In this document: in pieces, positions 43,991 through 45,766 of the stretch
How the letters are laid out: every line of letters starts with the position of its first letter
Numbering within the stretch: the first letter of the stretch is position 1
Source: Pseudomonas sp. KK4
Lineage (GTDB): Bacteria; Pseudomonadota; Gammaproteobacteria; Pseudomonadales; Pseudomonadaceae
Direction of reading: 5' to 3'
Assembly: GCF_001984065.1 (NCBI RefSeq)
Contig: NZ_LYVP01000041.1
Coordinates: 1-45,766, forward strand
Length of the DNA stretch: 45,766 nt
The notes under the pieces: model-generated
Seen by the model: the letters and a program-made list of their open reading frames with translations, nothing else
Databases searched by the model: none
Told to the model about the DNA's origin: nothing
Made by a program: the position numbers and the translations under genes

Positions 43991-44302
43991 ATGTCTGACA
44001 AATTCACTCGTTTTGATATTGCTGAGTTTCTAAACATGCCTTCCGGTATGAAGCACCCTCTCGAGGCCTGCAAGGGGAAGTATTCGGGGGACGGACACTG
44101 CTTGCCTCTCGCGCTGAAAGACGTCAAACACACCATATGTGAACGTATTCAAAGTGATCCGGAATTTGCTATGGCATTGCGAATCGAAATAGCCGCACTT
44201 TTTCACAACGGCGAAACAGAAGTGGCCGACAGGATGCTGCGCCTTTTAACGCTTGCACTGCGACACCAAGCTGCACGTGGCATTTTTAATTACAGGCACT
44301 GA
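43991..44302 (+). CDS. Small unknown protein, N-terminus antitoxin-like
   Basis: Protein of 103 aa in clearly AT-richer DNA than the surroundings. The start MSDKFTRFDIAEFLNMPSGM and the following HPLEACKGK, GDGHCLPLALKDVKHT resemble, in order and spacing, the N-terminal part of HigA-type addiction-module antidote proteins ((T)RFDxAEYL...LEA...GD...AL.D). The C-terminal half (ICERIQSDPEFAMALRIEI, VADRMLRLLTLAL) is helical but does not show their helix-turn-helix. No partner toxin is adjacent. The ATG at 43991 gives the natural N-terminus; a GTG at 43931 would add 20 residues. The SD is weak. Function not assigned. Confidence 0.5.
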   Translation: MSDKFTRFDIAEFLNMPSGMKHPLEACKGKYSGDGHCLPLALKDVKHTICERIQSDPEFAMALRIEIAALFHNGETEVADRMLRLLTLALRHQAARGIFNYRH

Positions 44303-44469
44303 AATTCTGAACAAAGCTCACACGCTACTGGCACTGTGCAATTCCCGTCTATCATCAAACCCATGAAAGCCCCGCGCTGCGACACCACACCGCACGCCGC
44401 TTTTTTACTTATCGGCATTGATCAGGCTAAATAGCCGCGCTTGATCACCCACTCAACCGGAACTGCCCC

Positions 44470-44868
44470 ATGTCCCGTCAACGGCTCGCAATAGCCTGGA
44501 TAGCCTGCTTCGCAGTGCTATTCAACCTGCTCGCCATGCCAATGGGTGGTGCGATGGCGCAGTCGGCGAAATCGCCGGCCGAGCAGTTGTTGTGGGGCAG
44601 TTTCTGTACGTCCAGCGGCACCAAAATGGTGGCGATTTCCATCGGCGACCTGGAGCAGAAAGCACCGAAAGGCGACGATCATTCCAACATGCAGCATTGC
44701 TGGTGCTGTTCCGGTTCAGCGCCACTGGTGGCATTGCCGAGTCATGTTCCGCAGTTGTATTTCGCGCAGTTCGAAAGCAATCGAAGCCTGCCGCCCGCCT
44801 CGCTCAATACCCCGACACCGCGCCAGCAATGGCCGAGCCTGAACCCCCGCGCGTCCCCTCTGGTGTGA
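44470..44868 (+). CDS. DUF2946 protein, first gene of the copper operon
   Basis: Exported or membrane-anchored protein of 132 aa. An N-terminal hydrophobic signal (LAIAWIACFAVLFNLLAMP) ends near GGAMAQS. The middle has the DUF2946 Cys/His pattern (FCTSSG, then HSNMQHCWCCSGSAP), which could bind a metal. The adjacent PCuAC gene and a second DUF2946 gene argue for a role in copper handling (inference). 44303-44469 upstream contains no recognisable CueR- or Zur-type operator by eye. Confidence 0.75.
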   Translation: MSRQRLAIAWIACFAVLFNLLAMPMGGAMAQSAKSPAEQLLWGSFCTSSGTKMVAISIGDLEQKAPKGDDHSNMQHCWCCSGSAPLVALPSHVPQLYFAQFESNRSLPPASLNTPTPRQQWPSLNPRASPLV

Positions 44869-44916
44869 TTCCCTCTCGCAATTGATCTGCGTATTGAATC
44901 GTTCTGGAGAACCGTC

Positions 44917-45396
44917 ATGTTGAACAAACTCATCGTCGTGGCCGCGTTGCTGCTGCCTGCCTGCTTTGCCAATGCCCACGAGTACAAGCTCGGCGAGCTG
45001 GAAATCGCTCACCCATGGTCGCAGGAACTGCCGCCCAACGCGCCGAACGTGGCGGCCTATTTCGTGATTCATAACGAAGGCAAAACCGCCGATCGCCTGC
45101 TCAGCGTCGACTCGCCGATTTCCGGCGAGGCGCAACTGCATGAGCATGTGATGACCAATGACGTGATGAAAATGCAGCACGTACCGAGCGTGGAGATCCC
45201 CGCCGGTGGCGAAGTCACCTTTGCCCCTATGGCTTACCACGTGATGCTGTTGAACCTGAAGGATCGCAGCCTGCTCAGCGACGGCAAGCGCTTCCCCATG
45301 ACCTTGCACTTCGAAAAGGCCGGTGACGTGACGGTCGAAGTGGCGGTGCAGAAGCAGGCGCCGCAAGACGGGCAAAAGCACGTCCACGCCCAGTAA
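44917..45396 (+). CDS. Periplasmic copper chaperone PCuAC
   Basis: Protein of 159 aa with a signal peptide (1-20, ending FANA-H). It has the PCuAC/DUF461 copper motif H-x10-M-x21-H-x-M: His75, Met86, His108 and Met110. The C-terminal tail is His-containing (KHVHAQ). Such proteins deliver Cu(I) to cytochrome oxidase CuA sites or to copper importers. It lies 48 bp after the first DUF2946 gene and 20 bp before the next, so it is the middle of an operon. A copper-type TonB-dependent receptor often follows in Pseudomonas but would be outside this window. Confidence 0.9.
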   Translation: MLNKLIVVAALLLPACFANAHEYKLGELEIAHPWSQELPPNAPNVAAYFVIHNEGKTADRLLSVDSPISGEAQLHEHVMTNDVMKMQHVPSVEIPAGGEVTFAPMAYHVMLLNLKDRSLLSDGKRFPMTLHFEKAGDVTVEVAVQKQAPQDGQKHVHAQ

Positions 45397-45416
45397 CCGA
45401 CTGAGCCGAAACGCCC

Positions 45417-45766
45417 ATGCGCCCGCTTAGCGCCAGGTCATCCAGCCCCCGCCGTCGGCCATCGAGCCTGACACGCGGCAGCTGGATCAGCCTGTTCGCC
45501 ATGTTGATGATCTTCATCGGCCCACTGGTGTCCCAGTCGATGCCGATGAATTCGCGCGCAGCCATGTCGATGGACATGAGCATGAGCATGTCGATGGACA
45601 TGGACATGCCGACCATGGACCACGCCGAGCACGATGCCCAAGCGACCGCCGAACACTGCCCGCCGCCAGCGGAGCATCACGCGCTGTGGGAAAAATGCGG
45701 CTACTGCAGCCTGCTGTTCAATTGCCCGGCCCTCACCGGCGGCACGTCCTTCACCGCCTTCGACAC
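45417..45766 (+). CDS. Met-rich DUF2946-like protein, cut by window end
   Basis: Open frame from ATG 45417 to the window edge (at least 116 residues, no stop reached). A basic N-terminus and hydrophobic segment (WISLFAMLMIFIGPLVSQS) form a signal or anchor. A run with Met at every second residue follows (AMSMDMSMSMSMDMDMP), then His residues (MDHAEHDA, EHCPPPAEHHAL) and CGYCSLLFNCPAL, the DUF2946-type Cys pattern. Met-rich and His-rich stretches like this bind Cu(I)/Cu(II) in periplasmic copper proteins. It begins 20 bp after the PCuAC gene. The DNA of the Met run is a short near-tandem repeat (atgtcgatggacatgagc). Confidence 0.75.
   Translation, partial: MRPLSARSSSPRRRPSSLTRGSWISLFAMLMIFIGPLVSQSMPMNSRAAMSMDMSMSMSMDMDMPTMDHAEHDAQATAEHCPPPAEHHALWEKCGYCSLLFNCPALTGGTSFTAFD

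Overview
The window is chromosomal DNA of a fluorescent Pseudomonas, probably the P. fluorescens group. The evidence is high GC with dense operons, gene orders known from Pseudomonas (speA-SUI1-nudix-DUF2333-gcbA-ctpL, aroQ-accBC-prmA-DUF3426-dusB-fis-purH-purD-retS, cobJIHG/cobLK), and many copies of the paired REP element TGTGGGAGCGGGCTTGCTCG. No tRNA, rRNA, CRISPR array, prophage or intact insertion sequence was seen.

Layout. 0.1-6.7 kb: regulatory and processing end of a Flp/Tad pilus locus (pprB, fppA, a TadE-like pseudopilin, pprA, tadG). 7-9.3 kb: two paralogous DUF4136 lipoproteins, cmoM and a MazG-like pyrophosphohydrolase. 9.5-11.4 kb: a small membrane protein and a MATE exporter. 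11.4-13.5 kb: an orphan type VI secretion pair (short VgrG plus DUF4123 adaptor) with no effector gene beside it. 13.7-18.2 kb: speA, SUI1/YciH, a Nudix hydrolase and DUF2333. 18.6-22.3 kb: the diguanylate cyclase gcbA and the chemoreceptor ctpL. 22.6-32 kb: housekeeping genes aroQ, accBC, prmA, a zinc-ribbon/DUF3426 protein, dusB-fis, purH and purD. 32.1-35.6 kb: retS and a marC-family gene. 35.6-43.8 kb: the oxygen-dependent cobalamin cluster cobGHIJ (minus) and cobLK (plus). It is flanked and split by two genes of one unrecognised protein family. 44-45.8 kb: a small AT-richer unknown gene, then a copper operon (DUF2946, PCuAC, a Met-rich DUF2946) cut by the window edge.

Functional theme. 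Several loci bear on surface life: PprAB/Tad pilus, GcbA (c-di-GMP), CtpL (chemotaxis) and RetS (Gac/Rsm switch). The rest is mainly core metabolism in conserved order. The least explained material is the homologous unknown pair around the cob genes, the needle-less VgrG with a cysteine-containing tail, the 14-bp inverted-repeat element upstream of speA, and the antitoxin-like small gene at 44.0 kb.
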